Part shown: one piece after another, positions 39,081 to 51,885 of the stretch
How the letters are laid out: every line of letters starts with the position of its first letter
How positions within the stretch are numbered: the stretch's first letter is position 1
Assembly: GCF_949628215.1 (NCBI RefSeq)
Contig: NC_134278.1
Location: 34,490,115 to 34,554,114 of the forward strand
DNA length: 64,000 nucleotides
From: Phalacrocorax aristotelis
Lineage: Eukaryota > Chordata > Aves > Suliformes > Phalacrocoracidae
Direction of reading: 5' to 3'
The notes under the pieces: model-generated
Told to the model about the DNA's origin: nothing
Database searches by the model: none
What the model saw: only the letters and a program-made list of their open reading frames with translations
Translations under genes and position numbers: made by a program

Positions 39081-41469
39081 CAGAAAATAAGGTCTTGCAG
39101 TAGGAGGTATGAGAAAGTGGCCTTCCAAACTATGGAGAGTACTATCAGGATGAATAAGCAGCTACAATTTCAGAGGCTTCTGAATAACTTAGCATCAGCC
39201 TCTTAAAAAGGCATTGTTTCCCCTAAAACAAGTTTCCTGCGGGAAGCACTGCTGTTCCAGTTACAGCATTTACAATGGGTGAAGGACTAATGCTTAGAGG
39301 ACAGTCTGCTTTAAAAACAATCCTTTGGACAATCTTTTCAAACCACGTTTACCCACAGCCTGAGAAGGCTGATTTATACTGAATGTTTAGTACCAGCTGA
39401 ACCATGATACTGAAGGTTTAGTATCACAGTGGGTAATTTGCAGATGCGACCAGAACTAACAGCTGTATTTAAACCTCTGTTCTGCGGAGGGCTGCATTAC
39501 TGAGCTAGAAAACTAGAAGCATATGGATTTAGAGCAGAAGTGTCCTAAGCAGGAAGAAAAGAACCTCACAGGTGGCTGCTTCAGTACGAGCTGTGCTGGA
39601 ACTGAACAGTGAATGAGAGGATACATGCAGACAGCTAGAGGACTTCAGATCCAAGAAGTAATTCCTCCTTTAGTTTAACCAAAAAGTGACCCTTCACCTG
39701 TAGACACCTGACAAAGCTTCCTATAGTTCATTAATTAGGCTAATTTACACCAGCTGATGACCTGGCTCCAGGCAAAAAGCAGTTACTAGACACCAGTGCA
39801 GAACAAAGGTGAAGGGCTGACATAGTAACCACCATTATGGAGAAACAATATAATTTGTTAAACTGTTCTGTGGTTTTGTATTAGTGTTTTCCAACAGCAA
39901 TCAGGCTACAGCATTTGCTCCTCTTCCCAAATAGAATCACATTTTTACTGTATCCTGCTACCTTTGGATACCCTAAATGAATGGTAAGCCCTTCTAGGAG
40001 TTCAATTCAAAGAACACCCTAAATGGGAGCATTAAAAGAAAAAATTAAAAAAAAAAATCAAATTGTGCATTGTGCATAAAGAAAGTATCGGTTACTGAAC
40101 AGAAATTCACCAGGTGAGGGCAGTTTGGCTCTCGTTCTCAGTTTATCATGAACTTCCAAAATTCCATTTTAAAGCTGTGGTCTCTTCTGCTAAAAATAAT
40201 TTTGCCAAAACCAACGTATTTGTCCTTTTGTGCTGATAAGCCTCTGATGAAATCCTCAGGTGGGACTTCAGCTCCTCACCCACTGACCACGCATTCTAGA
40301 GTTCTCTGAGCCCTCACAGCGATTGAGCTATACTCCAATAGTTTTGCTAAATGTTCACTTATAAGGCTAATTTTGCTGCCTCTCACTGTAGAAGGTTTGG
40401 AGCTCACTTGTGCACTTAGCAAGCTGGAAGTTCACCAGCAGAAGACCTCTAATTCCCCATTCTCATCTTGCAGACCTTCTGCATTCCCCCCTTCCTGTCT
40501 CTCCTACCAACCCAAGTAAAGGCAAGTTCTCAAGGAGACAAAGTCTCTAGGTAGATTCCTAGAAGGGGTTTATAGGAATCAAGAAAACCTGAGACGCAGC
40601 ATATGGCTGCGCGGGAGAGAAACATAATAAAGGTGACTTTGGTGCAGACCGCAAAAGTACGCTACAATTTGGAGACAGTGGATGGATGGGCCGAAGGAGG
40701 AAGAAGGGCAGTCCCTGAGACCTGGGCTAGTAAGAATGGTGCGGACACATCCATTGTTCAGTCTCCCATCTTGACATTGCTGTGGTTTCGAGTCTTGGCA
40801 TCACTCAGGCCATAGGATCAGTTTCCACTGCAATCGCACGTACATCATTCTTGCTACGTAGTAACCGCAGTAATCAGAAATGGTGCAAATCAAGTCATTT
40901 AGAAGCCTCGCTTAGATTTAGTGCACATAGCATATGCTTGACATTTATTCAGTGAATTTAGATTTGAGACGATTAAAGTTTGGAAAGGTTTCAGAGAAGA
41001 ACTATGGGAATAAATCTAGATCTGGAAAAGTACTTATACATGACCTGTTCAGTCTATACTGAGTTTACTGAAACACAGACTGGCTTAGTCTCCAGAATTC
41101 CACAAGACAGAAAATCCTGTAAAGGAAGAATCACGAGTCTGGGCACAAAGACATAAGAAGATTCAAGATTGTTGGTAGTTAAATTAAGGTAGAAATAGAA
41201 GCCAATTATTTGTAATTGGCAATGAACAGTGGGAACAGCTTGCTGAAAGCAGTAAGCCAAGAGATGAAAAAGTGCTCAATATTTAATGATGTTAGTAAAA
41301 AAACCCCAAACACAATAAAGGAGAAAGAACTTGATTGGAGGGGAGGGGGAACAGGAGGGGCCATTTACTTAGAATGATGCCATTGTTTTTAGTTAGCTGA
41401 CTCTAACACTGTCTCTGAAGTATTTAGCTAGATGAAACTACCTCAGAGCCGCTACTGATTATCTTTGAA

Positions 41470-42480
41470 AGCTATGCAATGGGGAGGTTCCAGAACACTG
41501 GAGAAATAGAAAAAACATTCCTAAATTGAAGGAAAAAAAAAAAAAAACAAGAAGCAGAAAACAAAAAGGAAAAAAGAAAAGAAAGAAAAAGAAGAAAAAA
41601 GCAGAAAGAAGAAAAAAGCACATGCATGAGCCGGGCAGTTCTGGAACAGTCAGTCTAACTGCAATACCTGGAAAAATATATTGGAACAAATGAACTATTT
41701 TTAGAAGATAATAGGTTGATAAGTAACAGCCCCAGACTTGTTAGGGGCAGATTGCATCAAACGAATCTTTTCTACTGTGACAGGTTTAACAGGCTCATAG
41801 ATGGGGAAATATGGATATAATTTAACTTAAGGGAAGATTTTGTGCTCCTTACAAACAACTTCCATAGGTAAACTCAGCAAACTTTGGACAAAATAATGGA
41901 TGTGCAGGAGAGCAGCTGAAGATGACATGTTCTCAAAGTAATTGCTAATATCACTATGAAAAGTTGTATCCAATCCATTTCTGTAGGCACAGGCATTATT
42001 CCACCATACAAATATACAGTTATAAATACACACAAATGTAATTTTAAATTGCCCACTTGGGGGAACTGGGGGCTAAGCGTCTCGGAGGTCAAGAACAGAA
42101 TTCAGAGTAATGTGAGCAAGTTAGAAAAATGGCCTAAAATAATTAGGAAATAAATCAAGGTTAATATTTGTCCTTTTTAAGGAACGGTTCACTACACAAA
42201 CACAGGAGAAGCAGCAGCTAGCCAGCAGTCATGTAGCAAAGGGCCTGGGGTTAGAGTGGATCACAAACTGAACATGAGTCAACACTGCCATACTCTTGTG
42301 AAAAAAGCAAACATCCCGAGATGTATAAATAGAAGTGCTCTAAGATATGTAAAATAAACCTTCCATTCTATTTAGCACTCATTAAAGCCTCTACTGGGAT
42401 ACTTTGTCCATCTCAGGAGCCACGCTTCAAGATGATACCTAGAGACAAAAACACTGGAACAGATTCTGTGGGCAGCTAAT
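41470..42480 (+). repeat. Old CR1 copy including ORF2 C-terminal remnant
   Basis: The segment starts near GAGGTTCCAGAACACTGGAG and passes through ACAGCCCCAGACTTGT and AATGGCCTAAAATAATTAGG. It reaches GAGTGGATCACAAACTGAAC, which encodes the CR1 reverse transcriptase C-terminal peptide VDHKLNMSQ. The following CKxANI.INRSA-like stretch is interrupted by stops and small gaps, so it is an old inactive LINE. A purine-rich A/G tract at about 41530-41620 interrupts the first part. Confidence 0.7.
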
Positions 42481-45400
42481 AGAACCCCCATCATTACCCA
42501 ACTTCTTACAAGCACCTCAATACCTATCAGGATGGTTCAAGTATAACTATTACTTCCTTATCTATGGAACCAAAAGTCTCTTCAAGCCTTAATTTCCACA
42601 GGTTTACTTTACTTAGATCTGTGTGATCATGAATTAATTCCTTATAATTCCATCCCATGTTGTTTAGCTTGGTAAGGAAATCTCCCCAGGACTTTAATGT
42701 GTCTGTATCAGCTGAAGGTCAATCTTTTTAGTTATAGTAGTCACATCTGAATGGAAATGCACAAATATTTCAACCACTAATCATGCATCTTGCTGTATAA
42801 ATTCCATCTTCCACACTAGATGATCAAGTACTTTTATGAAAACCAAAAAGCTAGCCTAATATAACTAACAGGGAGGTGGTAGTAAATGGAATAGTCAGTC
42901 CTAAGCTCTAACCAAGGAAGAGTCAGGCTAAAAATGAAAGATGGGGGAAGAAATTTTGTACCACAAACTCTTCCTGCCACTGCATAAGGCAGGTTATGTT
43001 AGAGCTGTTAGGAACTGAGTAGATTCCCAGCATGGTGTTATGAAGCATTCATTCAGTGCTAGTTTCTTATCAAAATGAAGTGCTGGAAAACATATTTGGT
43101 TTCTCCAGCAGTTTCTAAACAACCAGAAAAATGCTAAAAAACAGTGTACATGACTTTCCCACAGGCAGCAATACCATCACAGGAACTATCAACTAAGTAA
43201 CATCACGGGGGAGGTCAGTCCATACACGCTGCTACTCCCCATAGTCCCTTCTGTAACAATACTTGCAAAAAACAACAGATGTGGTTCTGCAAGGCAATCC
43301 ACAGAGGAATGGCATTTCAGAGGCTAAAAGCTTGTTGTACAAAGTAGACTTCGGCCCCTTTAAACTGGGGACAGGTGTTGAGTCAGCTCTCTGCACCGAG
43401 GCCAAATCTCAGAATGAAGGGGAGCCAAGGCTGACATGCCATCCTTTCAGGCCATGATGACGGAGGATATGAAGGGAAGGGGAACACGAACTCTAAGAGC
43501 CTGATGCTTGAGCTTAGAGCTGTGGCTATCCCACAGGCCAGAACAAAAGAAAAACACGTAAAAAAACCAGTACGGGTTAGAAAAAGATTGCAGGCTGATT
43601 CATGTGAGTGAGTCGTCTGTTACTGTCCTCTGCTGCCTGAAACAGGAACTTTCCCACTCTCAGCTGGAGGCAGCCTGTGCTGCTGAAACTGTGAATAGCA
43701 ATGAATGATCTTCCTTGTGCAAAGGGGAAGACCCAGAAGGTCCAGCTTAGTTACCGGGCAGTCTCCATATCACAGTCTGTGCAATTCTTAAGGCAACCTG
43801 AAGTGTAAAGCACACTCTGAGTTTTTAATTGTGTATGCTGTTTTCAATTCAGCACAAAGGATATTAAATCTGCTATTTTGTGTACATACATTGTCATTCA
43901 CCATAGAAAACCTAACTCCATGTACAGACTACATACAGGTACAAGTATTGTAATAAGGAAACATGTAGGAGTGCACACAAGCAGTGGCTCCCCCATTTCT
44001 CCCCCACATCTGAATGAGGTCCCCCTACCCAGGTAGGAATGCATGTGTATGTGTGAGTGAAATGGCAGTTGTAAAGGAATGCTGCTTTTGGAAAGAAAAT
44101 CTTAGCTCCTTCTCTAAATTTAGCTCTGTAGAGTCATTAGACACAAAGTACAGCATCACTATTTATGGCAAATAGATTACACTTGCGTCGCAAGCTAACG
44201 CAGCCCCATTTACTTCACAAATCTGTGCAGTGAGTCATGTTACCCAGCAACATTCACACACCCATACGAACTAAGGAAGCAGAAACTCTTGCTCACTTGC
44301 TTTCCGCTTTTCTTCTGGGATGTTCTTGGGAAACAGCAGCCGCTAGCAACAGTGCAGAATAATGACATTCCTATGAAACAGACAGCAACCGGTATGGGTA
44401 AACCAAAGTGTAATACAGAAAATATGAAAGGAAAAGAAAGTCTATTCCAAAACAAGTTTTTAATTCCGTCTCTTAAGCTTACATCTCAGTTCAGCAATTT
44501 GAAAGGTGTTACTCTGTGTCAAAGCTACACTTATGCAGCTGTGAATACCTGCCAGAAGAATTGCTTTTCTCCTCTATCCTAAGATCTCCTGCACTGGCTC
44601 TAGCGATTGTATAGTTGAAAGGGGAGTGGAAGCAGTGAAGCTATCCCACAGGAAAGCTTTTTTGGTTGTTTTTTCTTTTCTATTCAATCCCCCAGTTGAC
44701 TAAGTTAACCCCATGGCCACATGATCCCCAGATTCAACCCACAGGAAGTGGGATATATCATTTAGGTGGCAAGGCTCAGTAACATCAGATTAGCTACAAA
44801 GTGAAGTTGCACTCTTATTTATTCTCTCAACTAAGGTATGTGGTCATTGTAACCACCAAGGCTGATCTAGGCTGTGCCCAGACCTGCATTTCATGCTTAA
44901 ACCTTGAGAAAATACACTTAACTCTTTCAAAAAAATTCTGAGTATTTTTCTATGGCAAGTCTATTTCTCCACTGCTAAATCTTAAGTATTTGTTACTCAG
45001 CAAAGTAGTCAATGGTAATATGCACAAAATAAGAATTACAGTTTACAACTTCACAAGTGTACAACAATACTACTTTTCACTGTGTGCATGACTAGGTAAG
45101 GTTAGACCATTTTAGTCATCTTAGTGTGACCCTAATCTTGTGACAACCTCTGTAGTCTCTTAATTTTGCATTCTGAACCAAGAATTCGGTGTTGTTTTTT
45201 CTGTTGTTTGGTTTTTATTCTTTTCCTTTTCTTGCTCTACCCACATACAATGCCTGCTAATGGAGACGGGGACTTAACGGGTACAAAGTGTACAAGCAAC
45301 AACAGACAATACCCAGGTGCACCCATTGATCTATTGATGGCAATATGCAACAATTACATCTGATCGTGTATTGTTCACTTTCTACTAAATTAATTCTTTT

Positions 45401-48400
45401 AATATGTTGAATAAGCAACAATTACAAAAGTGCCCAATTGAATCCAGAGTTTAAGTTTCATTGAATTTTGCTTAGAGATTGGGGGGGAAAAAAAAAGGTT
45501 ATCCACCACTGTGTTGTTATGCTGCATCTTAGAGAAGCCACACCAGGTTTTTGGCATTTCAGATTGGTTAAGCTAATACAGATACCCTTCAAGCAGTAGT
45601 TGACAATATTCTGTCATCTATAGTCTTAAGTAGCTTTTTAAAAACATATCAATTGAATATGCTTTCCATTTCAGTTTTACAAACCACTCCATTCTTCCAT
45701 ATTTTCTCTTCCAGACACAATGCCGTTTGATATCCAGTGACTGCCTAAATCACAGCCTAGGGGGAGAAAAAATAATCACTGCAAAAGAGAACAGTGACTT
45801 TTTTGGACTACAAGACCAACTACCTCAGGGTTTCTTTAAAATGCGGTATGCAAACAAAACTATGACAATAATCTGTGCCATGGCTTTGAAATTATTATTT
45901 CAGCCAAACCAGCAAAGTTTCCAAACTGTTGCCAATGCATCTTCAATGTCTCCCAGAGTGGCAGCAGTGAAGTGTCTCGCGTACTTTCCCTCTGACTAGG
46001 CTTAGAGAAAAGGAACGCAGACCATGCCTGGAATACAGGCAACACCTATATCACATTTACCTGAGGGCCTCTCCTACTATCCACAGAATATAAGAGCATC
46101 TCCCAAAAGTTACCCATTTGTGAATGAGACCAGAGTACTCCTGTTTTAAATGCAGAAAGTACAGATGAATTCAAAGTGAAAGAGAAACCAGAAACCTGTG
46201 CAAAAAAGCCCAAATCTGTTTTTCACTATACAGATTACCACAGATATCCAGCATAATATACAGCATATCACTCTCATTTTACCTTACCATAAGTATAGGA
46301 TGGTTTGAGGTGGTTCTATCCAGCTACTCTCAACAGAACAAAAATCGCTCCTGCTACCATCCAAGCAGCAGTGGAACTGGTTTTCAATGGTTATTAAGGT
46401 AAGCCGTGGTGATTATGCATGATTTATAATCCTGTCGTCCTTACGACATGCCAGGCAAGTCTCAGTCCAAAAGTACCCACACGGTTTAAAAAGGAGAAAT
46501 GATCTGTCATCACTGTACTTGAGAATGTCTGGATACAGTTCTCAGTTACCTTCTAATAGCCACATGTCAGAGGTTTCAAAACAGACACAAAATTCCCAGT
46601 GGATGAATTATAAAGCAGGTCTCATATTACTGCAGCTGGAGATGCAAGCAAAACATTTATCAGTATAACCACATTTTTTCTGGTTAATTTGAGGCATATA
46701 TAGTTCTACTGCAGTGCTACGTTTGTTAAAAATGTAACAGGAACTGCAGAGATCTGGGTTTTGTTTTGTTTTGGGTTTTTTTGTACAAAAAGAAGTTAGC
46801 ATGCATACACAAAATAACTGTCCTGAGCCCTTTTCAATCAGATGAGAGAAAGCAAGAGCACAGAGTACAGCCCTGCCTACCAGGAAGTCACTGTTTGCAG
46901 TGAAAGTGAGATGAAATGCACATGTAAATGTAAAACTAGTCACAGGTACAGTGATTTTAAGGTCTTCACCTTCATAGCTTGGTGCAATAAAATGACAGAA
47001 GTCTTGGTCACCAGAAATGAAACACAATTAACCAGAATAAATTCATCACTTGGTTCTAGAAGTCAGAAACTTACCAAAACTCTACAGACAACTCAACTGC
47101 ACTGGGAATTACTATGAACAATACCACTTGCAGTATACAATACACAAACTTGTGTCTTTTAATTCCCTCCTCCTTGTTAAGCAAGACAGTTTAACCCAGT
47201 GTATCTATATCCGCCTTTTCTCATATTTTATACTTTGATTGTTGAATTTTGTTTTAAAAGTGAATAGCTATAATTGACTACATTCTATACAAAAAATAAT
47301 AGCTTGGATACCATTTTCTTTTTCCCAGATACTAAGCAGAATTGCACTACACTGGAAATCAGTTAAATAGATACCAATTTGTCACTTAACTGAAAAACTA
47401 GACTTGGATCATACTGATAGCCTTAAAAATCTGTCATTTTTAACTCAGCTGACATATAAAACATGAACCTGATTTTATGCAGACAACAGAGATGGCACTG
47501 GCCAGATGCTTTTGCTGGAGCAAGCATTACCTGGTGGTTGGAATCCCTTCCCAGTGATACTGCTTATTGTTGTGCCAGAGCTTCCTGCTTTTCAGACCCC
47601 TAGTTTGTGCCCTCATAAAATTAGCCAGTGTTTAGCTTTTGGTTGCCCTCCTGTGTAACCTATTTTCTAGATGTGAGAACCTTCCACAATGGAACTAACT
47701 GTATATTTAGTCTGACAAAGAAAAAGAAAAAAGAAAACCATTCACCTTTGCATCACAGTTATCTAGGACTGAAAGCACATAACCCTAACTAATCTAACAG
47801 TCACAAGCCAACTGCAGACTTTTCTGAAGCTTTGGGGCTGCAGAGCCTCATATTTGCATGGTATGGAGGCTTTGGAGAACAGCAAGTCACTCACAGTACT
47901 GGTTCCCACTCTCCAACTGCCTCACCCCCTACCTCTTCCAAGCAGCTGTCTGTTATACCGTCTTACGAATGATGGCAATAAGGCAACATAATGCCAAGAC
48001 ACTCAGGAAGTGGCTGAAGTCACTCAGATGGAAAACACTGCACACTAAGACTATCTATTCATACTTCATTAGTGTATCATTAATGTATTGCTAACCAATA
48101 CATTTCTGCCTACTTATTTAAGGTCATTTTTCTCTCTGAAGGAGTCAAGCAGGTCTACTCAAACCTTTGCAGGAGCAGAATACCACTGGGCCTCTTCCTT
48201 TTGAGGATGATAATAAGGGTTAGGGTCAACGTGAATCCATTTTCATTCAAAGCAAAGGCTCTAGGACACAATTGCAGCTAGAGGCAGTGATTTCAAACAA
48301 ACTGCGTGTGGGGGTAGAAGGGCCTTGGACTATACTCTGGGGCATGACTGAGGCCTATTTGGAAAGGTTTGGTAGATTTCTTTACGAGTAGTTCTCAGAT

Positions 48401-51120
48401 CAAAATCAAGTGCAGTAAAGGCACCATGCAAAAAGAGAAAATAAATAATCTTTATTGACTAAGCTAATTGACTTGCTGATCTTGAGATTTTTGAAGGATC
48501 AACATATTAGGAAAAATTATTTCCATCCAATTGCCTTGAATTCTTATAGTGCCTTATCTATATTGTCCTCTGTGCCTTCTTACACGTGTGAACTGCCTAC
48601 CGGGTGGCTGGTAGGAGAGGGGGTGCTGGCTGAGGACAGCCGTGCTGGGGCAGAGGCCTGCCATGGCTCTCTATTGTTGCAGAAGCATGCACCAGCTCAG
48701 CACTGCCCCGCTACACACTCTAAATCCCTGCTTTTGTGTTTCCTCACTGCCAGAGATAGCTGCTCTGAACAGCAGCCTCCTTGCCTGGCGCACTGAGACA
48801 AAGAAATGTACAACCGCATAGTTATACTTCATGACTCAGCTGAAAAGACATGAGTCAAAAAGCAACCTCCTCAGAACAACAGAAGCTGCATATTAACCAT
48901 CCATCTGTGCGTGCGGTTGTGATTTTGCGTCATATTTTGTGATTCAGAAGAATTAAATCAGGCACAGAGGAAGAGGAAACCTGTAGAGAGATTTATTTTT
49001 TCCTCCTATAGGAAGACATCTGCCTTTGTAAAAGCGTGTTTGCACAGGTTGCACATTCTCTGAGCAGTGAAACTTTCAACCAGGCTTCAAAGTGACACAC
49101 TTACTATTTAACTTTCATTGAGTAGAAGCAGACAGATGGATTTAGTTTGGAATTTTGTTTTGGTCTGTTGCTTTTTTTTTTTTAACCATTAGATCCTCAG
49201 TTAATAGTGAAGCCAGCTGCTTATAATTCAATTCCAGCAATTCAAACTGGCTGCATGCATTTTGACCGCTTGCTTAATACAGTTGGTATTTCAATGGTCA
49301 AAAGTAACCTTTGAAGTTAGCACCCCGTTAAGAGGAGAGCTGGGGGGAGGAATCACAGCTTCTGTTGCTTGTCATTTTAGTGTGTTAGATTGATTGAAGA
49401 CGACTGCTGTGGATTAATTTTCACAGCCTGTTTCAGTAAGAAGGGATAATTTGAATCCCAAGAATGTAGCAATGCGTGCAAAGTTATAGATATCTATTAC
49501 ATCTCAGCTTGAGTGAACACGTTTTGCACACACTTTGACTGGGGTAGTCAAAACCTCAGCTGCTACTCAGCTCTAGAGACAGTTCTGCCCTCGTATGTCC
49601 ATTTTTTACATTGAAGATGCTGGCTGCACACAGACAGCTACACAGGCCTTTGATATACAGCTGCTTGGTACCCCTGTTTTCTTTCTAAACCTTTCACAGC
49701 TCCACAAACACCATGCAGTCCTTGTTCTCAGCTCTTGAGGATGAGAGGACTGCTGAGGTGGGCTGTTCACAAAAAAAGCTGCCCATTTTCTCTTAAAACA
49801 GGGAGTAAGGGCTGATTATTTAATTCCACCCTCCCCCTGCTTCTGTGACAGAAGGGGGAACAAGGCTGATTTCCACCCTCTGCTTGCAGGATTTCAAGTC
49901 CACTTCTCCCTTGGGAGGGAAAGTTTAGGCCTGTAACAGAGAACTGTGGCTTCTGTTGCTGGTAACATGTACTTTACCAACTTTACCAGTTACATATGAC
50001 AACACAGCTTTGCCACATGCCATCCGCTTTGCAAATTTGGCTTTAGGTCATACTACAGCAAAATACTTCAGCAGATGCTTAGCTCTCAATAGCTGCTTAA
50101 AGTACCATTGGCATCAACATGACTCCACAGAGAGATGTTAACTTAACACCGCTACCCCTGTGTGACTGTTCTTCCACAATGTGATCCTTCTCTACTGCTG
50201 TGTACATCTTGTATTTGCCAGTTTTCTCTACTTTCAAAACCATGCAGAGATGCTTAGCAATTCTACAAGCTATGTATTAACAATTCAAATATCTCAATTT
50301 CTCACCCTCTCCACACAAGCGCTTTTAAGCTTAAGCAGAAGCTATTTTCACAGCAGAAAATATTAACCTGAGTAACCGCATTGAAAGTAGATTCTAAAAT
50401 ATGCACATCTCTAAATCCAGAAGACGACAAAGGCTGCACTAACTAAACAGCATTCCAGACAAAAAAAAAAAAAAAAAGAGAGGAGCTTTTCCATAGCTGT
50501 TCCAAATGAATTTATATTTCAACTTACAGTTGAACCAATTATCCAATTATGGATATTTTAAAATACCCTTCATCTTCAGTCTCAGACCTTTAATCAGGCC
50601 TGCTGAATGCAGGAGCAGTGCTTGGCTGTGGAAAATGAATGCCAGTTATGATGATGGTAATGACAGACACTTGATGGCAACTCAGACTGTGGCAAATAAT
50701 TAATTCCTCTATAATTGCTATGGGCTTTATTTTCCATCCTGTCTGAGCAGAGCAACACATTATTACCTCCTTTCTACTGGACAGCAAAAATCACCCTACA
50801 CTCCCCTTAAAGTTATTATGTACTTTCTCAGCTGAACAAAACAACCGTGCAAGAAGCGCCGACCATGCATAACACGCAAATTTAAAAGCATCAGTCAGTC
50901 AAGTCAAAACCAAATTTCACTTACTGATATTTTGTACATTCACACAGTTTAATTTTAAGATCATTCAGAAGACACATTTTTTGGTGTTATTAAAGGAAAT
51001 GTCCTCCTTTTTTTTTTCCCCTGCCTCAGCCCTTCATGAAAAAGGCAGTTCAAGTGTTTTTGCTTAAATAATAGCATTAGAGCTACTTAATGCTCAGTGG
51101 GACTGGCAGACTTAGGTCTT

Positions 51121-51227
51121 AGAATAGAACAGACTATTTCAGTTAGAAGGGACCTACAACAATCATCTAGTCCAACTGCCTGACCACTTCAGGGCTGACC
51201 AAAAGTTAAAGGAAATTATTATTAAGG
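51121..51227 (-). repeat. CR1 fragment, left part of an LTR-split copy
   Basis: Reverse-oriented CR1 sequence includes AGTTAGAAGGGACCTACAAC, ATCATCTAGTCCAACTGCCT and AGGGCTGACCAAAAGTTAAA. It is cut at 51227 by the solo LTR and resumes at 51838 with TAAGGGCACTGCCCAAATGC, the next part of the same CR1 consensus. Confidence 0.85.
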
Positions 51228-51837
51228 TGTCATGGTTTTAGCTGGGATAGAGTTGATTTTCTTCACTGCAGCTGGCACAGCGCTGTGCCTTGGACTTAGT
51301 ATGAAAACAATGTTGATAGCACACAGATTTTTTAGTTTTTTTAGTTTAGTTGTTGCTGGGTAGTGCTTGTACTAGTCAAGGACTTCTCTAGCTTCCCATG
51401 CTCTGCTGGGTGCACAAGAAGCCGGGAGGGGAGGGGGCACAGCTAAGAGAGTGGATCCAAAGTGGCCAAAGGGATATTCCATATTGTGTAACGTCATGCC
51501 CAGTATGTTAACTGGGAGGAGCTGTCTGGGGGAGGGAGGCAGCAATCGTGGCTCAGGGACCGGCAGCATCAGTCAGTGGGTGGTGAGCGGTTGTATAGTT
51601 TATGTTTGGTTTCTTCCCTTTTTCCCTTTTCCTTTTTATTATATTACCATTATCATTATTATTATAATCAAACGCTATCATTATTATTTTGATTATTAAA
51701 CTGTTCTTATCTCAACCCACAAGCTTTTTTTTCCCTTGCTTTTGCTCTTCTGATTCTCTCCCCCATCCCAGAGGGGTGGGGGCAGTGAGCGAGTGGCTGC
51801 GTGGTGATTAGTTGCCAACTGGGGCTGAACCACAACA
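51228..51837 (+). mobile_element. Solo LTR inserted in a CR1
   Basis: This is a 610-bp LTR of the same family as 4457-5064, beginning TGTCATGG and ending CCACAACA. A perfect 5-bp target duplication TAAGG flanks it at 51223-51227 and 51838-51842. The ATT-rich tract and ATTAAACTG near the 3' end are shared with the other copy. No internal retroviral sequence is present, so it is a fossil remnant. It must be younger than the CR1 it splits. The two copies differ by many substitutions and small gaps, which points to separate, moderately old insertions. Confidence 0.92.
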
Positions 51838-51885
51838 TAAGGGCACTGCCCAAATGCCTCAAACATTGACAGGCAGCGTCAGTCT
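51838..51885 (-). repeat. CR1 fragment, right part of an LTR-split copy
   Basis: TAAGGGCACTGCCCAAATGC followed by CTCAAACATTGACAGGC continues the CR1 match interrupted at 51227. The right limit is approximate. Confidence 0.75.

Noticed and set aside
46608-47027. 139-codon minus-strand frame in the desert
   Set aside because: The composition is cysteine-rich and irregular, there is no recognisable domain, and no neighbouring exons were seen. Conservation was not testable here.
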